Part shown: piece after piece, positions 1-12,733 of the stretch | Layout: every line of letters begins with the position of its first letter | Position numbering within the stretch: position 1 is the first letter of the stretch | NCBI GenBank assembly: GCA_037893225.1 | Contig: JAZGUH010000326.1 | Location: 1,612,001-1,676,000, forward strand | Length of the DNA: 64,000 nucleotides | Direction: 5' to 3' | From: Hippasteria phrygiana | Taxonomy: Eukaryota > Echinodermata > Asteroidea > Valvatida > Goniasteridae | Notes under the pieces: model-generated | What the model was told of the DNA's origin: nothing | The model's database searches: none | Seen by the model: the letters and a program-made list of their open reading frames with translations, nothing else | Translations under genes and position numbers: made by a program

Positions 1-88
1 GTTAAAACTTGTGGAGAAAATTAAAACCTCGCAATGTTTATTTTCTTTCCGGCCAACATCTGTGTACCTGTTACCGTCTATTTATTGC

Positions 89-184
89 TCCATGCATGTC
101 AAATTCCCTGGGGTATGGACTTGCTTTACTCATTCATAATTGCATGAAATATCAACCAAATTCAGTAATTTTGACATGTATGGA
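89..184. repeat. 15-bp inverted repeat inside the monomer (representative copy)
   Basis: Bases 89-103 (tccatgcatgtcaaa) are the inverted complement of bases 170-184 (tttgacatgtatgga). Fourteen pairs are Watson-Crick and one is a G-T pair (g94 with t179). The spacer is 66 bp, or 65 bp in 231-bp monomers. Both arms recur in nearly every monomer of the window. D and E monomers, and some M monomers, change base 96 from a to c and introduce one mismatch. Monomers with gtattgatag have a mismatch at the g182 pair. A transcript could form a 15-bp stem, and supercoiled DNA could extrude a cruciform; either role is inference. Confidence 0.85.
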
Positions 185-217
185 TAGCTTAGATCTGGCG
201 CTACATGTTGCAATTAT
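136..217. repeat. Secondary 9-bp inverted repeat in the monomer
   Basis: Bases 136-144 (ataattgca) are the exact inverted complement of bases 209-217 (tgcaattat). One arm lies in the loop of the 15-bp inverted repeat and the other outside it, so pairing both would give a pseudoknot-like topology. The pairing is perfect only in monomers with caattatc; monomers with caatcatc (c215) lose one pair, and the t211 and g211 variants lose another. At 9 bp in AT-rich DNA this could be chance. Confidence 0.45.
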
Positions 218-1157
218 CGGCGGCTTCTTAGAGTTAACACTTGTGGAGAAAATTCAAACCTCGCAATGTTTATTTTCTTTCCGGCCAACATCTGTGTACA
301 TATTACCGTCTATTTATTGCTCCATGCATGTCAAATTCCCTAGGGTATGGACTTGCTTTATTCATTCATAATTGCATGAAATATCAACCAAATGCAGTAA
401 TTTTGACATGTATGGATAGCTTAGATCTGGCGCTACATGTTGCAATCATCGGCGGCTTCTTAGAGTTAAAACTTGTGGAGAAAATTCAAACCTCGCAATG
501 TTTATTTTCTTTCCGGCCAACATCTGTGTACATGTTACCGTCTATTTATTGCTCCATGCATGTCAAATTCCCTAGGGTATGACTTGCTTTACTCATTCAT
601 AATTGCATGAAATATAAACCAAATACAGTAATTTTGACATGTATGGATAGCTTAGATCTGGCGCTACATGTTGCAATTATCGGCGGCTTCTTAGAGTTAA
701 CACTTGTGGAGAAAATTCAAACCTCGCAATGTTTATTTTCTTTCCGGCCAACATCTGTGTACATATTACTGTCTATTTATTGCTCCATGCATGTCAAATT
801 CCCTAGGGTATGGACTTGCTTTATTCATTCATAATTGCATGAAATATCAACCAAATGCAGTAATTTTGACATGTATGGATAGCTTAGATCTGGCGCTACA
901 TGTTGCAATCATCGGCGGCTTCTTAGAGTTAAAACTTGTGGAGAAAATTCAAACCTCGCAATGTTTATTTTCTTTCCGGCCAACATCTGTGTACATGTTA
1001 CCGTCTATTTATTGCTCCATGCATGTCAAATTCCCTAGGTATGACTTGCTTTACTCATTCATAATTGCATGAAATATAAACCAAATACAGTAATTTTCAC
1101 ATGTATGGATAGCATAGATCTGGCGCTACATGTTGCAATTATCGGCGGCTTCTTAGA

Positions 1158-2545
1158 GTTAAAACTTGTGGAGAAAATTCAAACCTCGCAATGTTTATTT
1201 TCTTTCCGGCCAACATCTGTGTACCTGTTACCGTCTATTTATTGCTCCATGCATGTCAAATTCCCTGGGGTATGGACTTGCTTTACTCATTCATAATTGC
1301 ATGAAATATCAACCAAATTCAGTAATTTTGACATGTATGGATAGCTTAGATCTGGCGCTACATGTTGCAATTATCGGCGGCTTCTTAGAGTTAACACTTG
1401 TGGAGAAAATTCAAACCTCGCAATGTTTATTTTCTTTCCGGCCAACATCTGTGTACATATTACCGTCTATTTATTGCTCCATGCATGTCAAATTCCCTAG
1501 GGTATGGACTTGCTTTATTCATTCATAATTGCATGAAATATCAACCAAATGCAGTAATTTTGACATGTATGGATAGCTTAGATCTGGCGCTACATGTTGC
1601 GATCATCGGCGGCTTCTTAGAGTTAAAACTTGTGGAGAAAATTCAAACCTCGCAATGTTTATTTTCTTTCCGGCCAACATCTGTGTACATGTTACCGTCT
1701 ATTTATTGCTCCATGCATGTCAAATTCCCTAGGGTATGACTTGCTTTACTCATTCATAATTGCATGAAATATAAACCAAATACAGTAATTTTGACATGTA
1801 TGGATAGCGTAGATCTGGCGCTACATGTTGCAATTATCGGCGGCTTCTTAGAGTTAACACTTGTGGAGAAAATTCAAACCTCGCAATGTTTATTTTCTTT
1901 CCGGCCAACATCTGTGTACATATTACCGTCTATTTATTGCTCCATGCATGTCAAATTCCCTAGGGTATGGACTTGCTTTATTCATTCATAATTGCATGAA
2001 ATATCAACCAAATGCAGTAATTTTGACATGTATGGATAGCTTAGATCTGGCGCTACATGTTGCAATCATCGGCGGCTTCTTAGAGTTAAAACTTGTGGAG
2101 AAAATTCAAACCTCGCAATGTTTATTTTCTTTCCGGCCAACATCTGTGTACATGTTACCGTCTATTTATTGCTCCATGCATGTCAAATTCCCTAGGGTAT
2201 GACTTGCTTTACTCATTCATAATTGCATGAAATATAAACCAAATACAGTAATTTTGACATGTATGGATAGCTTAGATCTGGCGCTACATGTTGCAATCAT
2301 CGGCGGCTTCTTAGAGTTAAAACTTGTGGAGAAAATTCAAACCTCGCAATGTTTATTTTCTTTCCGGCCAACATCTGTGTACATGTTACCGTCTATTTAT
2401 TGCTCCATGCATGTCAAATTCCCTAGGTATGACTTGCTTTACTCATTCATAATTGCATGAAATATAAACCAAATACAGTAATTTTGACATGTATGGATAG
2501 CTTAGATCTGGCGCTACATGTTGCAATTATCGGCGGCTTCTTAGA
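1158..2545 (+). repeat. 6-mer HOR unit, 1,388 bp (L-I-M-I-M-M230)
   Basis: The monomer order is L, I, M, I, M, M. The final M is the 230-bp form with ccctaggtatgac (junction near 2,424). The same 230-bp form closes the units ending at 1,157 and 3,934, which fixes the period at 1,388-1,389 bp. Private changes such as gcgtagatc near 1,807 mark this copy. Confidence 0.85.
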
Positions 2546-3934
2546 GTTAAAACTTGTGGAGAAAATTCAAACCTCGCAATGTTTATTTTCTTTCCGGCCA
2601 ACATCTGTGTACCTGTTACCGTCTATTTATTGCTCCATGCATGTCAAATTCCCTGGGGTATGGACTTGCTTTACTCATTCATAATTGCATGAAATATCAA
2701 CCAAATTCAGTAATTTTGACATGTATGGATAGCTTAGATCTGGCGCTACATGTTGCAATTATCGGCGGCTTCTTAGAGTTAACACTTGTGGAGAAAATTC
2801 AAACCTCGCAATGTTTATTTTCTTTCCGGCCAACATCTGTGTACATATTACCGTCTATTTATTGCTCCATGCATGTCAAATTCCCTAGGGTATGGACTTG
2901 CTTTATTCATTCATAATTGCATGAAATATCAACCAAATGCAGTAATTTTGACATGTATGGATAGCTTAGATCTGGCGCTACATGTTGCAATCATCGGCGG
3001 CTTCTTAGAGTTAAAACTTGTGGAGAAAATTCAAACCTCGCAATGTTTATTTTCTTTCCGGCCAACATCTGTGTACATGTTACCGTCTATTTATTGCTCC
3101 ATGCATGTCAAATTCCCTAGGGTATGACTTGCTTTACTCATTCATAATTGCATGAAATATCAACCAAATGCAGTAATTTTGACATGTATGGATAGCTTAG
3201 ATCTGGCGCTACATGTTGTAATTATCGGCGGCTTCTTAGAGTTAACACTTGTGGAGAAAATTCAAACCTCGCAATGTTTATTTTCTTTCCGGCCAACATC
3301 TGTGTACATATTACCGTCTATTTATTGCTCCATGCATGTCAAATTCCCTAGGGTATGGACTTGCTTTATTCATTCATAATTGCATGAAATATCAACCAAA
3401 TGCAGTAATTTTGACATGTATGGATAGCTTAGATCTGGCGCTACATGTTGCAATCATCGGCGGCTTCTTAGAGTTAAAACTTGTGGAGAAAATTCAAACC
3501 TCGCAATGTTTATTTTCTTTCCGGCCAACATCTGTGTACATATTACCGTCTATTTATTGCTCCATGCATGTCAAATTCCCTAGGGTATGGACTTGCTTTA
3601 TTCATTCATAATTGCATGAAATATCAACCAAATGCAGTAATTTTGACATGTATGGATAGCTTAGATCTGGCGCTACATGTTGCAATCATCGGCGGCTTCT
3701 TAGAGTTAAAACTTGTGGAGAAAATTCAAACCTCGCAATGTTTATTTTCTTTCCGGCCAACATCTGTGTACATGTTACCGTCTATTTATTGCTCCATGCA
3801 TGTCAAATTCCCTAGGTATGACTTGCTTTACTCATTCATAATTGCATGAAATATAAACCAAATACAGTAATTTTGACATGTATGGATAGCTTAGATCTGG
3901 CGCTACATGTTGCAATTATCGGCGGCTTCTTAGA
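2546..3934 (+). repeat. 6-mer HOR unit, 1,389 bp (L-I-M-I-I-M230)
   Basis: Second full 6-mer, matching the previous one at a shift of 1,388-1,389 bp for its first three monomers and its end. The fifth monomer is I (232 bp) instead of M (231 bp), which explains the extra base. It contains the last 230-bp monomer that I see in the window. Confidence 0.85.
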
Positions 3935-4398
3935 GTTAACACTTGTGGAGAAAATTCAAACCTCGCAATGTTTATTTTCTTTTCGGCCAACATCTGTGTA
4001 CATATTACCGTCTATTTATTGCTCCATGCATGTCAAATTCCCTGGGGTATGGACTTGCTTTATTCATTCATAATTGCATGAAATATCAACCAAATGCAGT
4101 AATTTTGACATGTATGGATAGCTTAGATCTGGCGCTACATGTTGTAATTATCGGCGGCTTCTTAGAGTTAACACTTGTGGAGAAAATTCAAACCTCGCAA
4201 TGTTTATTTTCTTTCCGGCCAACATCTGTGTACATATTACCGTCTATTTATTGCTCCATGCATGTCAAATTCCCTAGGGTATGGACTTGCTTTATTCATT
4301 CATAATTGCATGAAATATCAACCAAATGCAGTAATTTTGACATGTATGGATAGCTTAGATCTGGCGCTACATGTTGCAATTATCGGCGGCTTCTTAGA
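3935..4398 (+). repeat. Two I monomers linking 6-mer and tetramer blocks
   Basis: Two consecutive 232-bp I monomers start at 3,935 and 4,167. The first has ttttcggcc in place of tttccggcc and g110. The second has a110 and is preceded by gttgtaattatc. This pair interrupts the L-first rhythm on either side. A similar run of I monomers occurs near 26,400-27,000. Confidence 0.75.
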
Positions 4399-5324
4399 GT
4401 TAAAACTTGTGGAGAAAATTCAAACCTCGCAATGTTTATTTTCTTTCCGGCCAACATCTGTGTACCTGTTACCGTCTATTTATTGCTCCATGCATGTCAA
4501 ATTCCCTGGGGTATGGACTTGCTTTACTCATTCATAATTGCATGAAATATCAACCAAATTCAGTAATTTTGACAAGTATGGATAGCTTAGATCTGGCGCT
4601 ACATGTTGCAATTATCGGCGGCTTCTTAGAGTTAACACTTGTGGAGAAAATTCAAACCTCGCAATGTTTATTTTCTTTCCGGCCAACATCTGTGTACATA
4701 TTACTGTCTATTTATTGCTCCATGCATGTCAAATTCCCTAGGGTATGGACTTGCTTTATTCATTCATAATTGCATGAAATATCAACCAAATGCAGTAATT
4801 TTGACATGTATGGATAGCTTAGATCTGGCGCTACATGTTGCAATCATCGGCGGCTTCTTAGAGTTAAAACTTGTGGAGAAAATTCAAACCTCGCAATGTT
4901 TATTTTCTTTCCGGCCAACATCTGTGTACATGTTACCGTCTATTTATTGCTCCATGCATGTCAAATTCCCTTGGGTATGACTTGCTTTACTCATTCATAA
5001 TTGCATGAAATATAAACCAAATGCAGTAATTTTGACATGTATGGATAGCTTAGATCTGGCGCTACATGTTGCAATCATCGGCGGCTTCTTAGAGTTAAAA
5101 CTTGTGGAGAAAATTCAAACCTCGCAATGTTTATTTTCTTTCCGGCCAACATCTGTGTACATGTTACCGTCTATTTATTGCTCCATGCATGTCAAATTCC
5201 CTAGTGTATGACTTGCTTGACTCATTCATAATTGCATGAAATATAAACCAAATTCAGTAATTTTGACATGTATGGATAGCTTAGATCTGGCGCTACATGT
5301 TGCAATTATCGGCGGCTTCTTAGA
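4399..5324 (+). repeat. Tetramer L-I-M-M, 926 bp (copy 1)
   Basis: The order is L (232), I (232), M (231), M (231). Marker changes are gacaagtatgg near 4,571, tactgtc near 4,702, cccttgggtatgac in the first M, and ccctagtgtatgac with ttgcttgac near 5,200-5,220 in the second M. The ctagtg form recurs in one M monomer near 24,886. Confidence 0.85.
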
Positions 5325-6250
5325 GTTAAAACTTGTGGAGAAAATTCAAACCTCGCAATGTTTATTTTCTTTCCGGCCAACATCTGTGTACCTGTTACCG
5401 TCTATTTATTGCTCCATGCATGTCAAATTCCCTGGGGTATGGACTTGCTTTACTCATTCATAATTGCATGAAATATCAACCAAATTCAGTAATTTTGACA
5501 TGTATGGATAGCTTAGATCTGGCGCTACATGTTGCAATTATCGGCGGCTTCTTAGAGTTAACACTTGTGGAGAAAATTCAAACCTCGCAATGTTTATTTT
5601 CTTTCCGGCCAACATCTGTGTACATATTACCGTATATTTATTGCTCCATGCATGTCAAATTCCCTAGGGTATGGACTTGCTTTATTCATTCATAATTGCA
5701 TGAAATATCAACCAAATGCAGTAATTTTGACATGTATGGATAGCTTAGATCTGGCGCTACATGTTGCAATCATCGGCGGCTTCTTAGAGTTAAAACTTGT
5801 GGAGAAAATTCAAACCTCGCAATGTTTATTTTCTTTCCGGCCAACATCTGTGTACATGTTACCGTCTATTTATTGCTCCATGCATGTCAAATTCCCTAGG
5901 GTATGACTTGCTTTACTCATTCATAATTGCATGAAATATAAACCAAATGCAGTAATTTTGACATGTATGGATAGCTTAGATCTGGCGCTACATGTTGCAA
6001 TCATCGGCGGCTTCTTAGAGTTAAAACTTGTGGAGAAAATTCAAACCTCGCAATGTTTATTTTCTTTCCGGCCAACATCTGTGTACATGTTACCGTCTAT
6101 TTATTGCTCCATGCATGTCAAATTCCCTAGGGTATGACTTGCTTTACTCATTCATAATTGCATGAAATATAAACCAAATACAGTAATTTTGACATGTATG
6201 GATAGCTTAGATCTGGCGCTACATGTTGCAATTATCGGCGGCTTCTTAGA
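5325..6250 (+). repeat. Tetramer L-I-M-M, 926 bp (copy 2)
   Basis: Same order and length as the preceding unit at a shift of 926 bp. Private change: ccgtatatt near 5,632 in the I monomer in place of ccgtctatt. Both M monomers are followed by ataaacc. Confidence 0.85.
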
Positions 6251-7407
6251 GTTAAAACTTGTGGAGAAAATTCAAACCTCGCAATGTTTATTTTCTTTCC
6301 GGCCAACATCTGTGTACCTGTTACCGTCTATTTATTGCTCCATGCATGTCAAATTCCCTGGGGTATGGACTTGCTTTACTCATTCATAATTGCATGAAAT
6401 ATCAACCAAATTCAGTTATTTTGACATGTATGGATAGCTTAGATCTGGCGCTACATGTTGCAATTATCGGCGGCTTCTTAGAGTTAACACTTGTGGAGAA
6501 AATTCAAACCTCGCAATGTTTATTTTCTTTCCGGCCAACATCTGTGTACATATTACCGTCTATTTATTGCTCCATGCATGTCAAATTCCCTAGGGTATGA
6601 CTTGCTTTACTCATTCATAATTGCATGAAATATAAACCAAATACAGTAATTTTGACATGTATGGATAGCTTAGATCTGGCGCTACATGTTGCAATCATCG
6701 GCGGCTTCTTAGAGTTAAAACTTGTGGAGAAAATTCAAACCTCGCAATGTTTATTTTCTTTCCGGCCAACATCTGTGTACATGTTACCGTCTATTTATTG
6801 CTCCATGCATGTCAAATTCCCTAGGGTATGACTTGCTTTACTCATTCATAATTGCATGAAATATAAACCAAATACAGTAATTTTGACATGTATGGATAGC
6901 TTAGATCTGGCGCTACATGTTGCAATCATCGGCGGCTTCTTAGAGTTAAAACTTGTGGAGAAAATTCAAACCTCGCAATGTTTATTTTCTTTCCGGCCAA
7001 CATCTGTGTACATATTACCGTCTATTTATTGCTCCATGCATGTCAAATTCCCTAGGGTATGGACTTGCTTTATTCATTCATAATTGCATGAAATATAAAC
7101 CAAATGCAGTAATTTTGACATGTATGGATAGCTTAGATCTGGCGCTACATGTTGCAATCATCGGCGGCTTCTTAGAGTTAAAACCTGTGGAGAAAATTCA
7201 AACCTCGCAATGTTTATTTTCTTTCCGGCCAACATCTGTGTACATGTTACCGTCTATTTATTGCTCCATGCATGTCAAATTCCCTAGGGTATGACTTGCT
7301 TTACTCATTCATAATTGCATGAAATATAAACCAAATACAGTAATTTTGACATGTATGGATAGCTTAGATCTGGCGCTACATGTTGCAATTATCGGCGGCT
7401 TCTTAGA
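6251..7407 (+). repeat. 5-mer L-I-M-I-M, 1,157 bp
   Basis: Same monomer order as 1-1,157, but here the first I monomer is 231 bp (tatgac) and the last M is 231 bp rather than 230. The marker ttcagttatt appears for the first time, near 6,410; it recurs in the blocks that follow. One monomer has aaacctgtgg near 7,180. Confidence 0.75.
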
Positions 7408-7639
7408 GTTAAAACTTGTGGAGAAAATTCAAACCTCGCAATGTTTATTTTCTTTCCGGCCAACATCTGTGTACCTGTTACCGTCTATTTATTGCTCCAT
7501 GCATGTCAAATTCCCTGGGGTATGGACTTGCTTTACTCATTCATAATTGCATGAAATATCAACCAAATTCAGTTATTTTGACATGTATGGATAGCTTAGA
7601 TCTGGCGCTACATGTTGCAATTATCGGCGGCTTCTTAGA
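7408..7639 (+). repeat. Single L monomer preceding the decamer family
   Basis: A 232-bp L monomer carrying ttcagttatt near 7,570. Equivalent L monomers with this marker stand just before the I monomer at 10,419. The unit that follows could equally be phased to begin here. Confidence 0.7.
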
Positions 7640-10418
7640 GTTAACACTTGTGGAGAAAATTCAAACCTCGCAATGTTTATTTTCTTTCCGGCCAACATCT
7701 GTGTACATATTACCGTCTATTTATTGCTCCATGCATGTCAAATTCCCTAGGGTATGGACTTGCTTTATTCATTCATAATTGCATGAAATATCAACCAAAT
7801 GCAGTAATTTTGACATGTATGGATAGCTTAGATCTGGCGCTACATGTTGGAATCATCGGCGGCTTCTTAGAGTTAAAACTTGTGGAGAAAATTCAAACCT
7901 CGCAATGTTTATTTTCTTTCCGGCCAACATCTGTGTACATGTTACCGTCTATTTATTGCTCCATGCATGTCAAATTCCCTAGGGTATGACTTGCTTTACT
8001 CATTCATAATTGCATGAAATATAAACCAAATACAGTAATTTTGACATGTATGGATAGCTTAGATCTGGCGCTACATGTTGCAGTCATCGGCGGCTTCTTA
8101 GAGTTAAAACTTGTGGAGAAAATTCAAACCTCGCAATGTTTATTTTCTTTCCGGCCAACATCTGTGTACATGTTACCGTCTATTTATTGCTCCATGCATG
8201 TCAAATTCCCTGGGGTATGACTTGCTTTACTCATTCATAATTGCATGAAATATAAACCAAATACAGTAATTTTGACATGTATGGATAGCTTAGATCTGGC
8301 GCTACATGTTGCAATTATCGGCGGCTTCTTAGAGTTAAAACTTGTGGAGAAAATTCAAACCTCGCAATGTTTATTTTCTTTCCGGCCAACATCTGTGTAC
8401 CTGTTACCGTCTATTTATTGCTCCATGCATGTCAAATTCCCTGGGGTATGGACTTGCTTTACTCATTCATAATTGCATGAAATATCAACCAAATTCAGTA
8501 ATTTTGACATGTATGGATAGCTTAGATCTGGCGCTACATGTTGCAATTATCGGCGGCTTCTTAGAGTTAACACTTGTGGAGAAAATTCAAACCTCGCAAT
8601 GTTTATTTTCTTTCCGGCCAACATCTGTGTACATGTTACCGTCTATTTATTGCTCCATGCATGTCAAATTCCCTAGGGTATGGACTTGCTTTATTTATTC
8701 ATAATTGCATGAAATATCAACCAAATGCAGTAATTTTGACATGTATGGATAGCTTAGATCTGGCGCTACATGTTGTAATTATCGGCGGCTTCTTAGAGTT
8801 AAAACTTGTGGAGAAAATTCAAACCTCGCAATGTTTATTTTCTTTCCGGCCAACATCTGTGTACATGTTACCGTCTATTTATTGCTCCATGCATGTCAAA
8901 TTCCCTAGGGTATGACTTGCTTTACTCATTCATAATTGCATGAAATATAAACCAAATACAGTAATTTTGACATGTATGGATAGCTTAGATCTGGCGCTAC
9001 ATGTTGCAATTATCGGCGGCTTCTTAGAGTTAAAACTTGTGGAGAAAATTCAAACCTCGCAATGTTTATTTTCTTTCCGGCCAACATCTGTGTACCTGTT
9101 ACCGTCTATTTATTGCTCCATGCATGTCAAATTCCCTGGGGTATGGACTTGCTTTACTCATTCATAATTGCATGAAATATCAACCAAATTCAGTTATTTT
9201 GACATGTATGGATAGCTTAGATCTGGCGCTACATGTTGCAATTATCGGCGGCTTCTTAGAGTTAACACTTGTGGAGAAAATTCAAACCTCGCAATGTTTA
9301 TTTTCTTTCCGGCCAACATCTGTGTACATGTTACCGTCTATTTATTGCTCCATGCATGTCAAATTCCCTAGGGTATGACTTGCTTTACTCATTCATAATT
9401 GCATGAAATATCAACCAAATGCAGTAATTTTGACATGTATGGATAGCTTAGATCTGGCGCTACATGTTGCAATCATCGGCGGCTTCTTAGAGTTAAAACT
9501 TGTGGAGAAAATTCAAACCTCGCAATGTTTATTTTCTTTCCGGCCAACATCTGTGTACATGTTACCGTCTATTTATTGCTCCATGCATGTCAAATTCCCT
9601 AGGGTATGGACTTGCTTTACTCATTCATAATTGCATGAAATATCAACCAAATTCAGTAATTTTGACATGTATGGATAGCTTAGATCTGGCGCTACATGTT
9701 GTAATTATCGGCGGCTTCTTAGAGTTAACACTTGTGGAGAAAATTCAAACCTCGCAATGTTTATTTTCTTTCCGGCCAACATCTGTGTACATATTACCGT
9801 CTATTTATTGCTCCATGCATGTCAAATTCCCTAGGGTATGGACTTGCTTTATTCATTCATAATTGCATGAAATATCAACCAAATGCAGTAATTTTGACAT
9901 GTATGGATAGCTTAGATCTGGCGCTACATGTTGCAATCATCGGCGGCTTCTTAGAGTTAAAACTTGTGGAGAAAATTCAAACCTCGCAATGTTTATTTTC
10001 TTTCCGGCCAACATCTGTGTACATGTTACCGTCTATTTATTGCTCCATGCATGTCAAATTCCCTAGGGTATGACTTGCTTTACTCATTCATAATTGCATG
10101 AAACATAAACCAAATACAGTAATTTTGACATGTATGGATAGCTTAGATCTGGCGCTACATGTTGCAATTATCGGCGGCTTCTTAGAGTTAAAACTTGTGG
10201 AGAAAATTCAAACCTCGCAATGTTTATTTTCTTTCCGGCCAACATCTGTGTACCTGTTACCGTCTATTTATTGCTCCATGCATGTCAAATTCCCTGGGGT
10301 ATGGACTTGCTTTACTCATTCATAATTGCATGAAATATCAACCAAATTCAGTTATTTTGACATGTATGGATAGCTTAGATCTGGCGCTACATGTTGCAAT
10401 TATCGGCGGCTTCTTAGA
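7640..10418 (+). repeat. HOR unit, 12-mer, 2,779 bp (I-M-M-L-M-M-L-M-M-I-M-L)
   Basis: First member of a family marked by gttggaatcatc at the end of its I monomer (near 7,848) and by gcagtcatcgg in the next M (near 8,080). The same two markers recur at 10,627/10,860, 12,942/13,175 and 18,499/18,732. The first eight monomers match the decamers; the last four (M-I-M-L) replace the I-M ending of the decamers. One monomer has ttatttattc near 8,695. Confidence 0.85.
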
Positions 10419-12733
10419 GTTAACACTTGTGGAGAAAATTCAAACCTCGCAATGTTTATTTTCTTTCCGGCCAACATCTGTGTACATATTACCGTCTATT
10501 TATTGCTCCATGCATGTCAAATTCCCTAGGGTATGGACTTGCTTTATTCATTCATAATTGCATGAAATATCAACCAAATGCAGTAATTTTGACATGTATG
10601 GATAGCTTAGATCTGGCGCTACATGTTGGAATCATCGGCGGCTTCTTAGAGTTAAAACTTGTGGAGAAAATTCAAACCTCGCAATGTTTATTTTCTTTCC
10701 GGCCAACATCTGTGTACATGTTACCGTCTATTTATTGCTCCATGCATGTCAAATTCCCTAGGGTATGACTTGCTTTACTCATTCATAATTGCATGAAATA
10801 TAAACCAAATACAGTAATTTTGACATGTATGGATAGCTTAGATCTGGCGCTACATGTTGCAGTCATCGGCGGCTTCTTAGAGTTAAAACTTGTGGAGAAA
10901 ATTCAAACCTCGCAATGTTTATTTTCTTTCCGGCCAACATCTGTGTACATGTTACCGTCTATTTATTGCTCCATGCATGTCAAATTCCCTGGGGTATGAC
11001 TTGCTTTACTCATTCATAATTGCATGAAATATAAACCAAATACAGTAATTTTGACATGTATGGATAGCTTAGATCTGGCGCTACATGTTGCAATTATCGG
11101 CGGCTTCTTAGAGTTAAAACTTGTGGAGAAAATTCAAACCTCGCAATGTTTATTTTCTTTCCGGCCAACATCTGTGTACCTGTTACCGTCTATTTATTGC
11201 TCCATGCATGTCAAATTCCCTGGGGTATGGACTTGCTTTACTCATTCATAATTGCATGAAATATCAACCAAATTCAGTAATTTTGACATGTATGGATAGC
11301 TTAGATCTGGCGCTACATGTTGCAATTATCGGCGGCTTCTTAGAGTTAACACTTGTGGAGAAAATTCAAACCTCGCAATGTTTATTTTCTTTCCGGCCAA
11401 CATCTGTGTACATGTTACCGTCTATTTATTGCTCCATGCATGTCAAATTCCCTCGGGTATGGACTTGCTTTACTCATTCATAATTGCATGAAATATCAAC
11501 CAAATTCAGTAATTTTGACATGTATGGATAGCTTAGATCTGGCGCTACATGTTGTAATTATCGGCGGCTTCTTAGAGTTAAAACTTGTGGAGAAAATTCA
11601 AACCTCGCAATGTTTATTTTCTTTCCGGCCAACATCTGTGTACATGTTACCGTCTATTTATTGCTCCATGCATGTCAAATTCCCTAGGGTATGACTTGCT
11701 TTACTCATTCATAATTGCATGAAATATAAACCAAATACAGTAATTTTGACATGTATGGATAGCTTAGATCTGGCGCTACATGTTGCAATTATCGGCGGCT
11801 TCTTAGAGTTAAAACTTGTGGAGAAAATTCAAACCTCGCAATGTTTATTTTCTTTCCGGCCAACATCTGTGTACCTGTTACCGTCTATTTATTGCTCCAT
11901 GCATGTCAAATTCCCTGGGGTATGGACTTGCTTTACTCATTCATAATTGCATGAAATATCAACCAAATTCAGTAATTTTGACATGTATGGATAGCTTAGA
12001 TCTGGCGCTACATGTTGCAATCATCGGCGGCTTCTTAGAGTTAAAACTTGTGGAGAAAATTCAAACCTCGCAATGTTTATTTTCTTTCCGGCCAACATCT
12101 GTGTACATGTTACCGTCTATTTATTGCTCCATGCATGTCAAATTCCCTAGGGTATGACTTGCTTTACTCATTCATAATTGCATGAAATATAAACCAAATA
12201 CAGTAATTTTGACATGTATGGATAGCTTAGATCTGGCGCTACATGTTGCAATTATCGGCGGCTTCTTAGAGTTAACACTTGTGGAGAAAATTCAAACCTC
12301 GCAATGTTTATTTTCTTTCCGGCCAACATCTGTGTACATATTGCCGTCTATTTATTGCTCCATGCATGTCAAATTCCCTAGGGTATGGACTTGCTTTATT
12401 CATTCATAATTGCATGAAATATCAACCAAATGCAGTAATTTTGACATGTATGGATAGCTTAGATCTGGCGCTACATGTTGCAATCATCGGCGGCTTCTTA
12501 GAGTTAACACTTGTGGAGAAAATTCAAACCTCGCAATGTTTATTTTCTTTCCGGCCAACATCTGTGTACATGTTACCGTCTATTTATTGCTCCATGCATG
12601 TCAAATTCCCTAGGGTATGACTTGCTTTACTCATTCATAATTGCATGAAATATCAACCAAATTCAGTTATTTTGACATGTATGGATAGCTTAGATCTGGC
12701 GCTACATGTTGCAATTATCGGCGGCTTCTTAGA
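10419..12733 (+). repeat. HOR unit, 10-mer, 2,315 bp (I-M-M-L-M-M-L-M-I-M), copy 1
   Basis: Carries the gttggaatc and gcagtcatc markers, a ccctcggg monomer near 11,450 and an I monomer with atattgccg near 12,339. All recur 2,315 bp later, and by eye the two copies are almost identical. Confidence 0.9.

Larger units (their letters stand above)
1..232 (+). repeat. Reference monomer (type L, 232 bp)
   Basis: This monomer defines the coordinates used for all other entries; base 1 is the g of gttaaaac. It has 88 G+C of 232 (38%) and six CpG dinucleotides. Diagnostic sites are base 6 (a/c), 23 (c in most monomers, a here), 66-70 (L acctg, I acata, M acatg, V acgtg, D gcata), 73, 76, 84, 96, 110 (g/a), the G indel near 117, 129 (c/t), 153 (c/a), 162-163 (tt/tg/ta and ttaag), 211 (c/t/g) and 215 (t/c). 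Short palindromes are frequent: tgtaca in I and M, atgcat at 92-97, acatgt at 174-179 and 203-208, and agatct at 191-196. The agatct (BglII) site is present in almost every monomer. I found no CENP-B box. Confidence 0.95.
1..1157 (+). repeat. 5-mer unit L-I-M-I-M, last monomer 230 bp
   Basis: The five monomers start at 1, 233, 465, 696 and 928. The last is only 230 bp because the ccctagggtatggac region is shortened to ccctaggtatgac. It resembles the two 6-mers that follow but has one M monomer fewer. The second I monomer has tactgtc in place of taccgtc. The unit begins exactly at the window edge only because the window happens to open in that phase. Confidence 0.8.
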
